A stretch of DNA of 64,000 nt. Source: Luscinia megarhynchos (lineage: Eukaryota; Chordata; Aves; Passeriformes; Turdidae). Location of the stretch: assembly GCA_034336665.1 (NCBI GenBank), contig CM067566.1, positions 16,164,330 to 16,228,329 on the forward strand. Direction: 5' to 3'. Under the pieces are notes generated by a model. It was not told where the DNA came from and did no database searches. It saw only the letters and a program-made list of their open reading frames with translations. Below, in pieces: positions 34,229 through 47,400 of this stretch. The number at the start of each line of letters is the position of its first letter. Positions within the stretch are counted from its first letter, which is position 1. The translations under genes were made by a program, and so were the position numbers.

Positions 34229-37200
34229 GCAACAGATAAAACATAGTTTTTGTTTTTGTTTTCATTGTATGCTCTAATCCACACAACAGTGGTTGTCCTG
34301 AGCACTCAGCACAGGGGAGCATTTAGATTCAAACTCAGCCTTGGAATTTTACCCCAAACCCATCTCTGCTCCAAATGCAGACTTCAGTGACCCTTCTGTG
34401 CCATCCTGCATCTTCCTACTGTTCTTACAGATGCACAGAGTACAAAAATAAATTTTAATTTTCAGTTCTCAAAAGCCTGCCAGAACTAATGGAACGAATT
34501 ACGGGGTAAACAGCTGTTGTACTCCTAACCATGGCAAGCAGGAGTGACATGACTGCTGACTTCCCCAAGGCATGCTGCCATCCTCTGAATGATAACAGCA
34601 CTGGGGGAGGAGGGCTGCCCAGCCTGTCAGCAGGCTTTGGCCACTCAGCCCAAACCCAAAGCAATTATTTGAGTGAAACATCAGTGAACTAAGGAACACA
34701 TCTGTGTCTTTAATTACTAACTTGGAAAAAACAATAGAGATCATATTAGTATGCTGGCTGTGGAGACATAAATGCTCATTATAAAACATTCAAATGTAGT
34801 AGAAAAAAGAAGAAATGGCTTGTGGTTAAAAGGCTTCCTCGAGGCTATTGAAATCAAAAAGCAATAATTTATCTTAGTGGAATTAATTACTTCCCTCCTT
34901 TTAACCAAAATATTGCTTATTAATTTATTAACCATTAACTAATTAATTTTTGTGCAATAGATGTTTAATATCTTTCCAAAGAGTGCAATTAAACATAAAC
35001 TAGTGGATTTCCGTTTGTAGTTGTGCATCTTTTTTTCTCTTCGCCAGGATGTTGAAGTATACATTTGTAATTTTTTTGGTATTATCATTGCACTTATTGC
35101 TTTTGGTTTTTATTGTCTAGTGAGGCTGACTCTATGTTTGAGGCAATGAATGTAAAAAATAGTTTAAAAAATGGACTTTGCCTTCAGAAAAAAATTTAAA
35201 TAAAGATGATGAACCCAAGTAGAAGGCTTTCCTAAGATACAACTTCTATGAACTTCTGAGGGGATAGAAATGAAACTTCTAGAATGAGAGATATATGATC
35301 CCACAAATGCTGGAATTTCAAGGGGAAGAGACAGCAGAACAGATAGTGAGTCAATAATATTTAATTTCTTTCATAACTCCTGCATCTCTCATTGTCTTCC
35401 ACGAGTCATGTAGTTCTACTGATTTCTTTAATGTCTTCATTTTTCCCTGCTGTGCCCACATCAGTTGATTTGAGACATCATCCTACATTAGACTCAATAA
35501 AGAGCCAGGCAACATAAGTACCACAAGTCCTCAATAGCATTAGAATAATTTTACTGTCACAGCCATGCAACACAGGATATAGAATATTCAACTCTCTCCA
35601 ACTTCAACATATATAGATATTTATTTTGACAGTATTCACAGTAATATATTTAAAGTATTACTCATGTTACTAAGGAGGCCCACAGAGTTAGGGGATTTAA
35701 TAATAGACAGCTCTATCAGATGCATTTTAGGTCATAAAAATCCCATATGAATAACATCTTGATTTCTTGAAAAATAATATAGTTTACATTATCATGTCCA
35801 CATAATTGCTACACTATATGGTGAGCAAGACAATGAATATGTATATATATGTGTGGACTTAAGCACGTATGTAGATAGACATATACACAGAGAAGCTCTT
35901 CCCAGCTCCCCAGAAAATACCTGATCATCATCTCTGGCCTCTAGACACCAATTTTAGATCCTTCTTCACTGTCAAGTCTGAGCAATGTCTGTCTAAAATC
36001 ATTATCAAAAACCAGTATGACACAGATCTTCCCTCAAACCGTTTTATTATACTACATAATTAGACAGCATTATCTGAATCCTGTCATATTTATTATTAAT
36101 AATATTAGACATCCAAAATAGACATGTGAATTATCTTATGACACCTGGCACCTTTCTCTCCAACGAATGTGCAACTGTAACTTGCTTTATAAGCACAATG
36201 CATTCAGATAGTATCCAAGAAATGCCTGTCTAATTTTAACATGTCAAAGGAAGAGATCAGTTGAGTGACATACTGAATTGATATCAATATTCCCTGAAAG
36301 TTTCATTCAATTAAACATTTAGAAGGAGAAAAAAACTAAATAGCTTTATTCTTTAAAATTAATAAGATCTAGATAATTCAGTCGATTCTGTCCCAATCTT
36401 GCTCTGTAAATAAATAAGGAAAGAATTCAGTTCATTAGGCGATCCAAGAAAGTCATATTGTTTTGTCTTTTAGCTGTACAATTTACTGCTTCACCACAAA
36501 TCTGTGCTTCATTAAGATCAAGTTGTAGAGCATGTGGTTTTTTCCAGCAATGGTGTTTCATTTGCCAGCTCACAATGGAGATGTTGTGCACAAAGCAGAA
36601 CTAGAGAAAGCAAATCTGAATCCTTGAGGTACTTTTTTTGTTCTTTACTAAACTAGAAGTATCCCAGTGTAACAAGCCAATCTGCTTCCTCTTTATGGAT
36701 GCTTTAGCAATGAATGATTGATGTTATTTTCCTCAAGCTTTTTGGGAATTTCAGGCAACTGAAGGATATGATCTACCTTGTCATATGTCACAGCCAGGTA
36801 AAATAGCAATATTGTATTATATCCCATTGGGGGTGCTGTTAGAGAGAAAGTGAGAAATTAACATTTGGCTGTAATATATGCCAAGGTAGCATTTGCAGCA
36901 GTTAATAGAGAGAAGATTAAAGCACAGAGAGCTGGAAAGATACCAGCTTTCACAAGTCCTGTTAATAATTCTTGCTTCTTGTCACAGCGTTACCACTCTG
37001 CAAGAATTCCAGGATATGACTGCACTAAGACCTTGTCCTATCCCTCAAGATACAGATTATAAAAACCCCACTCTTTCCAGCTCAGCTTGATGGACAATTT
37101 CCACTCAATCTCTTTTTCTTTAACTTGCCCTAACTTGTACCAGCCTTATAAATATGGAAGAGGTTGGTAAGCCTGAAATTAAATCTACCAACTTCATCTG

Positions 37201-37570
37201 GTTTGTAAGCAAGAGAGAGTGCCCCTCTGCTCCCTCTGTCTGCTTTGTTGCTGTGAACAAAAACAAAAAGCAATGAGAACTGCAAGCATACCTCTCTTGA
37301 AACTTGGTGGTGTCAGTGTGATGCCAATGCAATCTGCATATCTGAGGAACTTCAAAGGATTCAAAAGTGAGTAGAGTGTCTTTTAGTCTTAAACCTGTCA
37401 CATTATCATCAGTCTGCTCTAGGTTCCCATCTTTGCCTGCTTTTTCATTGAATTCCAGGTAGGAAACATCCTATTCTTTTCCCTTTTCCTTAAAAGCAAC
37501 TGCATAAACATTAAAACATGCAAGGAAAACATCCCTTTTCTTGTACCAGAACAAAAGCAACCTCTAGAAA
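34229..37570. other. AT-rich sequence; possible conserved non-coding segment at 34660-34960
   Basis: No gene is recognised. The part at about 34660-34960 is a clean, non-repetitive stretch with several homeodomain-type TAATTA/ATTAAT cores clustered at 34878-34948, of the kind often found in conserved enhancers of gene deserts. A (TA)n-like motif occurs near 35842-35850. Around 36890-37090 two overlapping plus-strand frames of 65 codons lack recognisable motifs. Confidence 0.4.
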
Positions 37571-37640
37571 GCAAGAAAAATCCCTACAATGAAAGTCAAC
37601 CAAAGCAAGAAAAATCACTACAATGAAAGTCTTAACCAAA
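37571..37640. repeat. tandem duplication, 34-36 bp x 2
   Basis: Copy 1 (37571-37604) and copy 2 (37605-37640) both read GCAAGAAAAATC, one base changed, CTACAATGAAAGTC, then AACCAAA, with TT inserted in copy 2. One substitution and one 2-bp indel separate them. Confidence 0.93.
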
Positions 37641-40024
37641 GTCTACATGTCTGGTAAAGAGCACATCAAATTTCCCAGAAGGAAAAAAAACATTTATAAT
37701 CTTATTTCCATATAGAAAAACACACAATAGAGAAAACCCAGGTGTAAATACTCCATTGAGAAAAATTTAGTAATCAGAAGTAATTTTATTTTAACAAAAC
37801 TCTATTTACTAAGAAAATAGAGATTCCTCTAATAGACATTCCCCCAAGATTCCTCAGGGCCTGGTATTTCATCAAAATTTTGCTCCTTTTCTTGAAGGTG
37901 GTTGCAACACCAGAGGTGTTCTCTGGCATCAGGGTAAAACCTGCACTGTGGCACAAATTGATGCAGGAATGTCTACATAGAACTGTTGCAGCAACAGTCA
38001 CATTATGTAATAAACATTTAATAAATATTTTATAAATAATACTAACTTAGAAACTCACTGCCCCCAAATCTTCTCATTTAAACCTTTCTCTAGAGTATTT
38101 ATTTTTCTGCTTTATTAAAAATCACCACATCTTACTGAATGTTGCAAAAATTGGAAAAGTTCCATAACATTTATTAAAATGTCCTGTTTTGGACAGCTTT
38201 ATGCAAGCTGGTTTTAATTCAACTTAGAATAGAGGGACTTGCCCATAAAAAATCTTCATGATGCATACTATGGAAAAACCTGACCTTCCACTTGAATGAA
38301 TCCATGTTGCAAATCCTCCCAGCAAACTTCACTACTTATATACATATGTGTGGGGGTATGTGTTTAGAAAAATTGACAGTAGGTGGCCCTTAAATAAGGC
38401 AGTCTCAACTCAGAATAAAAATATACAGATAGCAAGCTGCCTGTAAACAACAAATTAAAAAAACCAAACAAACAAACAAACAAAAAACTGAACAAACCAC
38501 AAATCCAAAAAGAGGTTGCACTGAAGAAATCCAGCTAGTTAAAAGAAAAAGTAGCTTAAAGAAGAGTTGTATGAAATGAATTGAAAATAAATTAATGTCA
38601 ACTTTTTAATGGGAAGATAAATTTGTCTCAACATATATTTCTGTATTTGGAAATGTTTTGATATTCGACAATCCTGTTTTTTAAACCAGAGAATATTTTT
38701 AAATTTATTATTTCCTTATTAAAATTATACATAAAGCTAGAAGCAGGATTTTCTATACACAATAAAACTAGGCAGTTGCAAATTCTAACCAGAAGTCTTC
38801 TGGCTAGTTGCAACACTTCTAAGCAGTCTGTTCAGTGTAGATTCTGTAGCTTTTAATAGCACTTGAGTTATAATGCTGGTTTTGCATCAGTTTGGAGGGC
38901 TGTGTTGGAGGTTTACAGAGTATGCCTAAACACAGGCAGCTAATGCTTTCTGGGATATCCTTATACCTGATAGAGTCAGAGAGGGTCCTTCTGTTATGGT
39001 AGCTGCAGGCTAGGCAGGAAACACTAGGACAGCACAAATATTAGCACAGTCCATGCTCAGGCAGGTAAGTCATGCCCAAAAGTCTCCCTCCTCCCTCTAA
39101 CCAAGCTTTTATGAAACTTACAGAAACCTAATGCATCTGAAACATTTGTCTGTCAAATTTTGTTTAAATCTGTCAACAGTTTCAAGCACAGAGGCACGAT
39201 GGTGTCCCAAGACTCATTTACTTATGAAAACACGTTCAAATGCCACACTGAAATAAAGCGGGAACACTCCAACTCACAAATGCTAGGTTAGGAAAAAACA
39301 TGAGGAAATAAGCTCCACTGAACTTCTAAGAGTTCATCTGCAGATGCCCCTCTAACATCTCATTAGTCTTAGCAAACTGCAGATGCTCAAGCAGAACTAC
39401 AATAACAGCCCAAGGACCAGTTGGAGTCCCAGGGGGCTTTCCTTGGTTTTCTTTTTCATTCTTTTACACAGCAGTGAGTAGCTCATGTTCAATGTGTATC
39501 CTTACACCTCTTGTGACTCAGACAAGACTGCCTGAACTATTAGTGTAAAAAAAATAAACTTATCCTTTAAGTATGCTTGCTCCTGAAAATCCTATGCCAC
39601 ATATCTTTTAATATGTTGCTTCTGTATGGAAAATAAACCTTCACTTTTCTTAAGTATCCAGGTCAATAGTGCATCCTACAAAGGCTGATGGTCATATCAT
39701 CATGCATGATTTTGGTTTCACAAGGCATCCATGCCTTCTGTTCACTAACACCTTGTAACATAAACAATGACTGACATGAGTTGCTCACCTTCCATGGTCC
39801 CCAGCAAAACTCTGTAGCTTTGCTAGCTCAGCTATGTTAACTGCTATTTTATTTTGAATATTTTTTTAAAAAGAGATATTTTTAACCTACCTTGATAAGT
39901 GACTCACCCAGACCTAGTCAGCATGCCTGGTGTTTATACAGGCTGGTGTTATCAGAGCACTGACACAGAAAGAGGCAATTATGTCTGCACATTACCATTA
40001 ATTGATTAGCAAAGTCTATTGTAA
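37641..40024. other. AT-rich sequence with (CAAA)n tract at 38458-38490
   Basis: The only feature noticed is a short (ACAA)n simple repeat at about 38465-38487 inside an A/C-rich tract. No gene, RNA or dispersed repeat is supported. Confidence 0.55.
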
Positions 40025-40197
40025 TATGAAAAAAAAACAAACAAAAAAACCCCAACAAAACCACAAAACTCAAAACAAACAAAAAATCAAACTAAACCAA
40101 CCAGCAACAACAAAAAAACAAACAAAACACACACACAAAAATAAGCAAGCAAACAAACCCATTCACAAAACAAAAAAGCCCAACAATCAAAACAGTC
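40025..40197. repeat. A/C-rich low-complexity tract, strongly strand-asymmetric
   Basis: About 170 bp are almost entirely A and C on the plus strand, made of CAAA, ACAAAC, CCAAC and CACACA units with a few T and G. It gives an open frame of 79 codons rich in Lys, Asn, Gln and Thr (40002-40241), which is a composition artefact. Such tracts usually arise from decay of A-rich tails and slippage, but no retroelement body is recognised beside it. Confidence 0.9.
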
Positions 40198-42483
40198 TTT
40201 TTCCCATAGTTCCAGTTCTCTTCCCATGGTTTGGAAGGTGAAACTAAATAACACACAAAAAAATTGCCTCTTTCTGAAGCAAGAAGCTGCAGACTGTTTT
40301 ATGGGAATCTTTAACCATAAACCACATACTGAGCCCTGTAATTTACTTACACTGCTTACTGGGAAGATGGTGTCCCAGGGATTTTAACCTGACATTCAAA
40401 GGGTTCCAAGGACTCTTAATTATTTCCAGAATATTGACAAAAATATATATGAAAGCAAATTCAACAGAAAAAACAGAATGTCCAAACACACTAGTTACTT
40501 TACCAGAAGGAGAAAAGTACAACTTTTTTTTTGTTTATCAGTGATTTGAAAGATGTGAATGCAACTCATTTTCACCAGACTTTCTGGAGTGTAGTTTGGA
40601 CTGACAAAGTGGAAAACAAAAAAAAAAAATCTCTGAATCTTATTGCTATGTATGAGAAGCTTACATTTTTAGTGTTAGATTTTTCCTCACTATATCAAGA
40701 AAGAAAATAAAAAAGGCCACAGATTTCTTCACTTCCTTGTGCCAGTGAGAGCAATTTCTGTTTTCTATGCAGCAGATTGTTCATTTCTTCCATTTTTCTT
40801 GTTTCACTGTTAACAAATCCCCTTTATTCTTCTCCCAGACTTAAAGGTCCTATATTTTATTTTAAAACTTTCAGTCTTACTAATATTTGATTTTAAAAAA
40901 TCATATCTCATTTCCTTTTAAAACTCTGACAAGTCATCAACACTCATTCTGTTTTTCCCAGGCTGTGGCTTCAGACCAGTTCACAATAATGAGGGCTTGG
41001 TACCCAACTCTATAGAGAACAATTTGGATAATTTATGTAAACCAACATAAATATTATGTAATGTTTAAAAACGTTATAATAACAATGGAACTATACAGAC
41101 AGATCCTAAGTAAACTGAATTGCCCCCTGGAGATGCTTATCTCCTTCATAGAACCTTGGAAAACTGGAAGCAACTCCAGCTGCCTGAGCTGAGTGCTTAA
41201 GAGTTAAGTGGGATGAATCCTGTCCCTCCCTTAAGTTTCCTACTGAAACACAAATGTTTTTCAAATAGTCTTTAAAAGAGATATATAATAAAATCTTTCT
41301 TGCTCACTTTTTGCTGAAAAAAAAAAGTTACCAGGTTGGAAAATGGGTTAGAGCATGTGATTAATGGAGCACAATATGGAGTCCTAAGTCTTCAATGAAC
41401 AATTTACACAAATGAAGACTGGGTCTTTTGTCATTAGAAGTTTCCTGGACTGATATTTCTCAAGAATAAATTATATTAACAACTTTTTCCTATTTATCAG
41501 AAAACAATTATTTCCTTGTTTTGGATATGCAACAGAAAAAACATTTTTTAAAACAATAAGGTAAGAATCTCTGAATTTCTCTCCATATTGTGCTATGTCT
41601 CAGTTGACGCTCAGAAAAACACTGGGCACTGATTTAAAATATTCTATCTCTACCAATCCTGTTTGGTTTTTTTGCATCTGATTGATTGTGGCACTTTGGT
41701 CAGTAGTATGCAAGAAAATGTTCTCTGGACAGACTTCTTATGCACAGACTTCTAAATTTATTCTGCAATTCAGACAAACCTGAATGAATCACCATTTCTT
41801 CCTGCTTTTCTTTCTCTCTGGCTCTTCAAAAAGATCTGTTTTTCTCACAGACCCAGATCTTGGGGGTTCACATTCTTTACACTAGTTCTGTTTTCTTATG
41901 CATTGACTTTACTTCTATTGACCTCACATGAAAGTTTGCTGATTCACAATTATTTTTAAGTAAATACCACATAACCAGACATTAGTACTAATCCAAAATT
42001 CAGAGATTTTGTATCATTTTCACAAGAATCATAAGACCCCATGAATAGGCATACACATATTCTGATAAATATTTCATGAGTTTCAAAGATGAAAGACATC
42101 TCTCAGTTGCCCTACTGGTAATAGTAGAGTTAAATTTCAGATAGAGATGACAAGATCATACAAGACAAATTTAGTTCCCCAAAGCTGTGACATGATGAAA
42201 GATAATTCACTTCAACCCAGGTAGCTGCATTCCAGATCAGAGATTAGTGATTTTTTTGATTGGCCTTTTTTTATCTTTTTGGGTGGGGGAGGATTTTTTT
42301 CAATTATTACCAGTATTTTGAATTGTAGGCAAAGGCAAACTGAAAACAGTCAAATTTCAAGGGAGACATATATTTCCTCATTAGTATTCCCATTTAAATA
42401 TAGCTACACCATTTAAATTGTCTTGCTGTACCTAAATGCTACCTGAATACCCATTCAAAACAGTTTTTTTTCAAGGTACAATT
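40198..42483. other. AT-rich sequence, nothing recognised
   Basis: No open frame of interest, repeat family or RNA gene is supported. A9-A10 runs occur near 40619-40629. Confidence 0.6.
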
Positions 42484-42537
42484 AATTTCCATACCTGTGT
42501 TTGACAAATCAATTCCCATACTCGTGTTTGACACTGT
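42484..42537. repeat. imperfect tandem duplication, 27 bp x 2
   Basis: 42484-42510 and 42511-42537 share AATT, CCATAC, GTGTTTGACA at the same spacing, with several substitutions. It is a minor local duplication. Confidence 0.75.
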
Positions 42538-44353
42538 GGTTGAATCCTAATTAAATCTGAAGAAAGCAAACCAACAAAAAAAAAAAGAAAAAAGGTCTAG
42601 GTTTTGGTTGAGAGAAACAGTTCAGTGAAAAGCTAATATCATCCACTAGAACTTGGTTTAAATCAGTAAGAATTTGCAAGGTGCCCATTAGCAGTGGGAG
42701 CTTCAATCACACCATCCTCCCATCCCCTCACCCTGAGCTGTAGAAGCCTTTACTTCTGCACTGGGGGATCTTCTGTGCAGCCTGCCCACCCCAACAGGGA
42801 CCTGCTTGGCACAAAGACTGAGGTCTGCCTGGAAGAAGCACTAGGTAAAATTACTCTAAGAAAAAGATCTTATTATAGCCTTCATTATTAGAATTCCAAT
42901 TAAAATGCATCATAATTTCAGGATATGAGATGATGTGATTTATATTATATGATACAATATGATATGATGCTACATCATTATTCTAATTTCAAAATAAAAA
43001 TTTACTCTGCTGTCATCATTCTTGGGCTTTGTATATTCTGTCTGTGTGTAAGATCTGAAATCACTCATTTGATATTGCTGATAATTACTGGATAAATACT
43101 TTTAGAGATCTACTGAAGGCACAATAACTATAAACATCCTATCAGGCAAGGAAAGAGTTAAATACTGTGTCGGACTCAAAGCAAAAATGATTGTATCAGC
43201 TGAAGTCTGTGTCAAATACGATGTGATTTGCAGAACTGCACGTGAGAATGTCAAGCTTCTTTGTTCCCCTTTGTAGTTTGGTGACAGTGACTTCATACAG
43301 TCTAGCAGCAGTGTCATGAATATTCTCAGGAGTAGGTGGATGGCATATTCATTGAGAGCTGTACAGTGGATTGCATACAAAACCAACAATATTTTTGAAT
43401 AGTGTTAACTAAACTGTGATATGTCTGCCACCACTTTTCATATTTTAAACTCATTTGTCTCCGTTTGAATCTTAGCTATGTTTATCAGAAGTTCTTTAGC
43501 TATGACAGCATTATTTTCCTAGTAAGAATCTCTGAATTTGTTGAAAGAAATATGTTTTAACCTGAAATAACCCCCTTGCTATATAAACAAGTGAAATAGC
43601 TGCAAAAGAGCTTAATTGATCTTACATATATTTTTGTTCAAAATAAGTGTCCTTTGGGTCAATTAGCAACCTTAAATGTAGCATCCACAGGAACTCTGAA
43701 AAAAGCAGGTTCCGCCCAAATAAGACATGAATTGTCTGTCCAATCAGACAATCTATATAAAAACCATTTAGCAAAACCAAAATTATCTGGTTCTGGTTTG
43801 CTCTGTAATTTAAGACATTATAACGAGAAATCACTACAGTAGTGGTTTGGCAGATAAATACAAGGAAGGGACTCGTGGTTTTAACATGAACCTGCAACAC
43901 AGGAAAAATGTTTTCTATTTTTGGTCTGGGCACTTACTTCTTCAGTACCCATGGGTGATTTAAAGCTCCTGAAAGGTGAATGTCCAGGGATCCCAGTGAC
44001 TTCATCTGGGATGTGGTCACTCACCATTTCTAAAAAAATGCCTCACCTTCTCTATAATTTAGTTTTTCTGTCAATGAAATGATGCTTTGAGATAGTAATT
44101 ATTTTACCTCTTTTTAACAGTTCTCCTGGGGCACATGAGTAGAATAAAATGGGAAAAATAATAACTAAAACATTCAGAAAAATTTTCACTATCTACTAAT
44201 GCCTCTACAAATATTACATGTGCTGTTGATTTCCCCCTAAAAACTTTGGTGTTGCTTTCAATCATTATTCACAGCAGTAGATTTATGTCCTTTCAGCAAA
44301 CTTGTACTCCAGGAATGAAGCTTTTCTCCCAACTCCTCAGTACAGCAATTGAG
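42538..44353. other. AT-rich sequence with ATGAT-rich patch near 42920-42975
   Basis: Imperfect ATGAT/ATATGAT units occur near 42920-42975. No gene is recognised. The minus-strand open frames at 43389-43102 (95 codons) and 43933-43622 (103 codons) have no motif I can name and no supporting context. Confidence 0.5.
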
Positions 44354-44421
44354 AAATGATGCATTAAGATTAAAATCCTTCATAGTAATTAGGTAAAATG
44401 GTGCATTAGGGTTAAAATCAC
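44354..44421. repeat. imperfect direct repeat, 25 bp, offset 43 bp
   Basis: 'aaatgatgcattaagatt' at 44354 and 'aaatggtgcattagggtt' at 44397 are each followed by AAAATC. Four or so substitutions separate the copies, with 18 bp between them. Confidence 0.7.
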
Positions 44422-47400
44422 CCTCTTGTGAACATCTTTCATGTCTGAATTCTCTAAAACAGCTCTTTCTTGGGATAATACTTTAATAAAAACTCCTTAA
44501 AACAATGTTGTTTCCAGTGTGCAGTTCCTATATATGCCTTACATATGATATCCCACATTCACAAACATATACTCATGCTACCAAACACAGAATGTAGTAG
44601 GTGCATTTTTAGCTGTATACACATATAAAAAGGTTTAAATTTAGCCAGAATTGAAAAATGGGACATCTCTGGAGTATTTCTAGTTTTCTTATCAATTTTA
44701 GTATAGGTACAGGATTATTTAATTTCCTAGATATTAATTTACGTTGCACTAGTAACATAACCCCAACACAGCAACCTACGACAAAAGGTAAGTATCTTGT
44801 CAGTGCTAATAAATCTTCCTGTTTAATGCTCCTTTCTCAAGACCTTCATCTGTTTTTTGAGGTGTCAATTGTAAAATTATGAATATAGAACATTTCACAA
44901 GTTTTGAGATTTTTAAACTTCCTCATCACCCTCTCAAAAGACAGTCACCTGTAGTTACCTTTGTGAGCAAACATCTTAAAATATGGAACAATACTTTTAA
45001 AATTGTGAAACACTTACTGCCAAAACATAGTCTAAATCACTTCAGTGGTTGATATAAGTCTCCCCAGAGAAAAACATTATTAATAAATGTAATTAATTTG
45101 GTGAGGCAATATATACAAAGATATGCAACAGTGAACTCATTAATTTCTGTTTAAATAATTATTTACAAGTATTCATCTATTTTCCCAAGACATTTTAATG
45201 AGTTGGAAAAAATGTTTACTTTGTATGATTGGCTGAAAAATAGCTGTGGGCTTTTGCCTTCAAAAATAGTACTCTTTGCATGCTTTGAAACACAAATGCT
45301 AACTTGATTACACCTGAGTTAATGCAAGAACTGCAGCTTTTATTCAGCCCAAATTACTAATAGATTTACATAAAAATTATTAAACAATTTAGGTTAAAAA
45401 AAATCTGTCCAAAAATGTCATTTTTTCATTTAATTTTAAAGTAATGTCTTCATTGATAAGGTTGCCTACAGCTAATTTTTGAAAGGGTTGAAAGCTGAAT
45501 TTTGTTTCAGTTTGTTATGCTTGAGATATGTTTGCATTTGTTTCACCAAGAGAATTTTTGTTGACTCTATAAAATGTAAACTTTTTTTCTGCAAATCTTG
45601 TATTCTTCTCATGGTTTTGCAGCTTAGGCTATTTTCTGAGAATCTTTTATCCCTGTTTTTTAGACTTTTCTTAGAGTAAACTGCTCCATCCATAGCATGC
45701 AATAGATGAGAAAGCATGCCTTTGACTAATGCTTTCTTTCAGAAGGTATCAATTTACTAACTCCATAGAGATTCCCTGCATGGATTGAAAATCTCAACAC
45801 TCTCAAATGTTGAGACCAACATTTGAAAAGCATATTTTAATTGTATCCTTTCACCACCATTCTCCAAAAATTCCTTACACATAATTCTGTCTTTCCATTC
45901 AGTCACTACTGTGAGTTTACTTTTTTTTTGGCTTCCATCTACATGTTGCCAATTTTCTGGCATTAGCTCAGATAATTTTATTTGAGGAATGTTGACCCAA
46001 GATCAAATCATGTTAATGGACTTCATCAAGGGTGAGATTCAGTTGCCTAAATGCAGGCACCTCATGCTATTTTTACCCTCTGGGGGATCCAGAATATCTG
46101 CAAAGGACTGGCAGATAGGGCATGGGCCCCTCAGGATACCCATGCCTTTCTGGAGAACCTGATGGAGGTCTGAGACATATCCTAGAGAAAAACCCTAAAC
46201 TAAGGAGCAAACAATACCCCCAATTGTTTTCTCACAGTATATATTTTTGAATCTCTGACTGAAAATGCACAATGCCATAATTTTGTCTGTTATGCAACGT
46301 ATAATTATATTTTTAAGGTTGTTTGTTGATTCTTCAGATTTTAGTCTTATTTAAAGAAATGCTATCCCTATGGAAGCACCCAGATCATATTCAATGCTGA
46401 TGTCAGTGATGACATAGATACTAGAGCAAGCAAAAAAATAGAGAATCTCACTAATATGGATTTCCATGTTTATAAAATAAAACAGGACCTTCAGAGTCTC
46501 TTTACAGTCAAACTTTCCCCCTAAAATTTTTCAGCATTACGAGGTCATATAATGAGACAGTGCTGTAGGATTGTGTTCACTAAAACAGAAAGCCACAGTT
46601 ACAGAAAGGTTTATGTTAGTAAAAATAAAACAAGACACAAGAGTACTGTTTGCAGATAAAGTATCATTAAGTCACTTACCCATAAAGGCAGTAAGTGACA
46701 GCAATAGAAGGTGGAAAACAAGAGATCAGGGTGTAATAAAAGTAAGCCACACTATTTTTGTAGAGTTTCAACATATGTACTGTATGTTTTATGAATTTTA
46801 AGCATGAATGGAATTCTGTGCTTGCCTAATTGGGGCTTCAGATTGGCTATGGGCCAGTCAGGACTATAGGGACTCAAAGGCTAATAACTCTACAAACAAG
46901 TCTATGTTCTGCACTGCTCACTATCCATTTTTAGAAAATGAACAGAAAATTTGGGACAGATATGGTGTGTTGAAGTTTTCTCTTGACATTTGAAGCTAGA
47001 TGTTATATGTCTTTTTTTTGTGTCAATTAGCTGTTTCAATTTCAAATATTCCTCTGGAAAAGTAATGGATTTTAAATTTTAGGTTGACAAAAACAAATCT
47101 GTATTAAAGATATCAATAACTCTGAAAGTAGATATAGACTTTGACAGAAAATTTGGGATTTTAATGAAGATGATGTATAAATAAAGAGAAAGTAGGTTCT
47201 CGGAGATGTATTCTGTTTATCCAACATAATAAGACTTGAAGTGGTACTAGTGGTATTAAATACTAAAACTGTTTAGTTGTAAGCTTTCTATAACGCTGTT
47301 ATTTCTTAAACTCAATTTCAGAGCATTGTTTCTGTCTTAAATCTGTCTTTCATTGAAATCAAGGAAACCCAGTTTTCAGAAAAACTGAAAATTCAGACAG

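Noticed and set aside
40002..40241. A Lys/Asn/Gln/Thr-rich 79-codon frame.
   Set aside because: It is entirely explained by the A/C-rich low-complexity tract.
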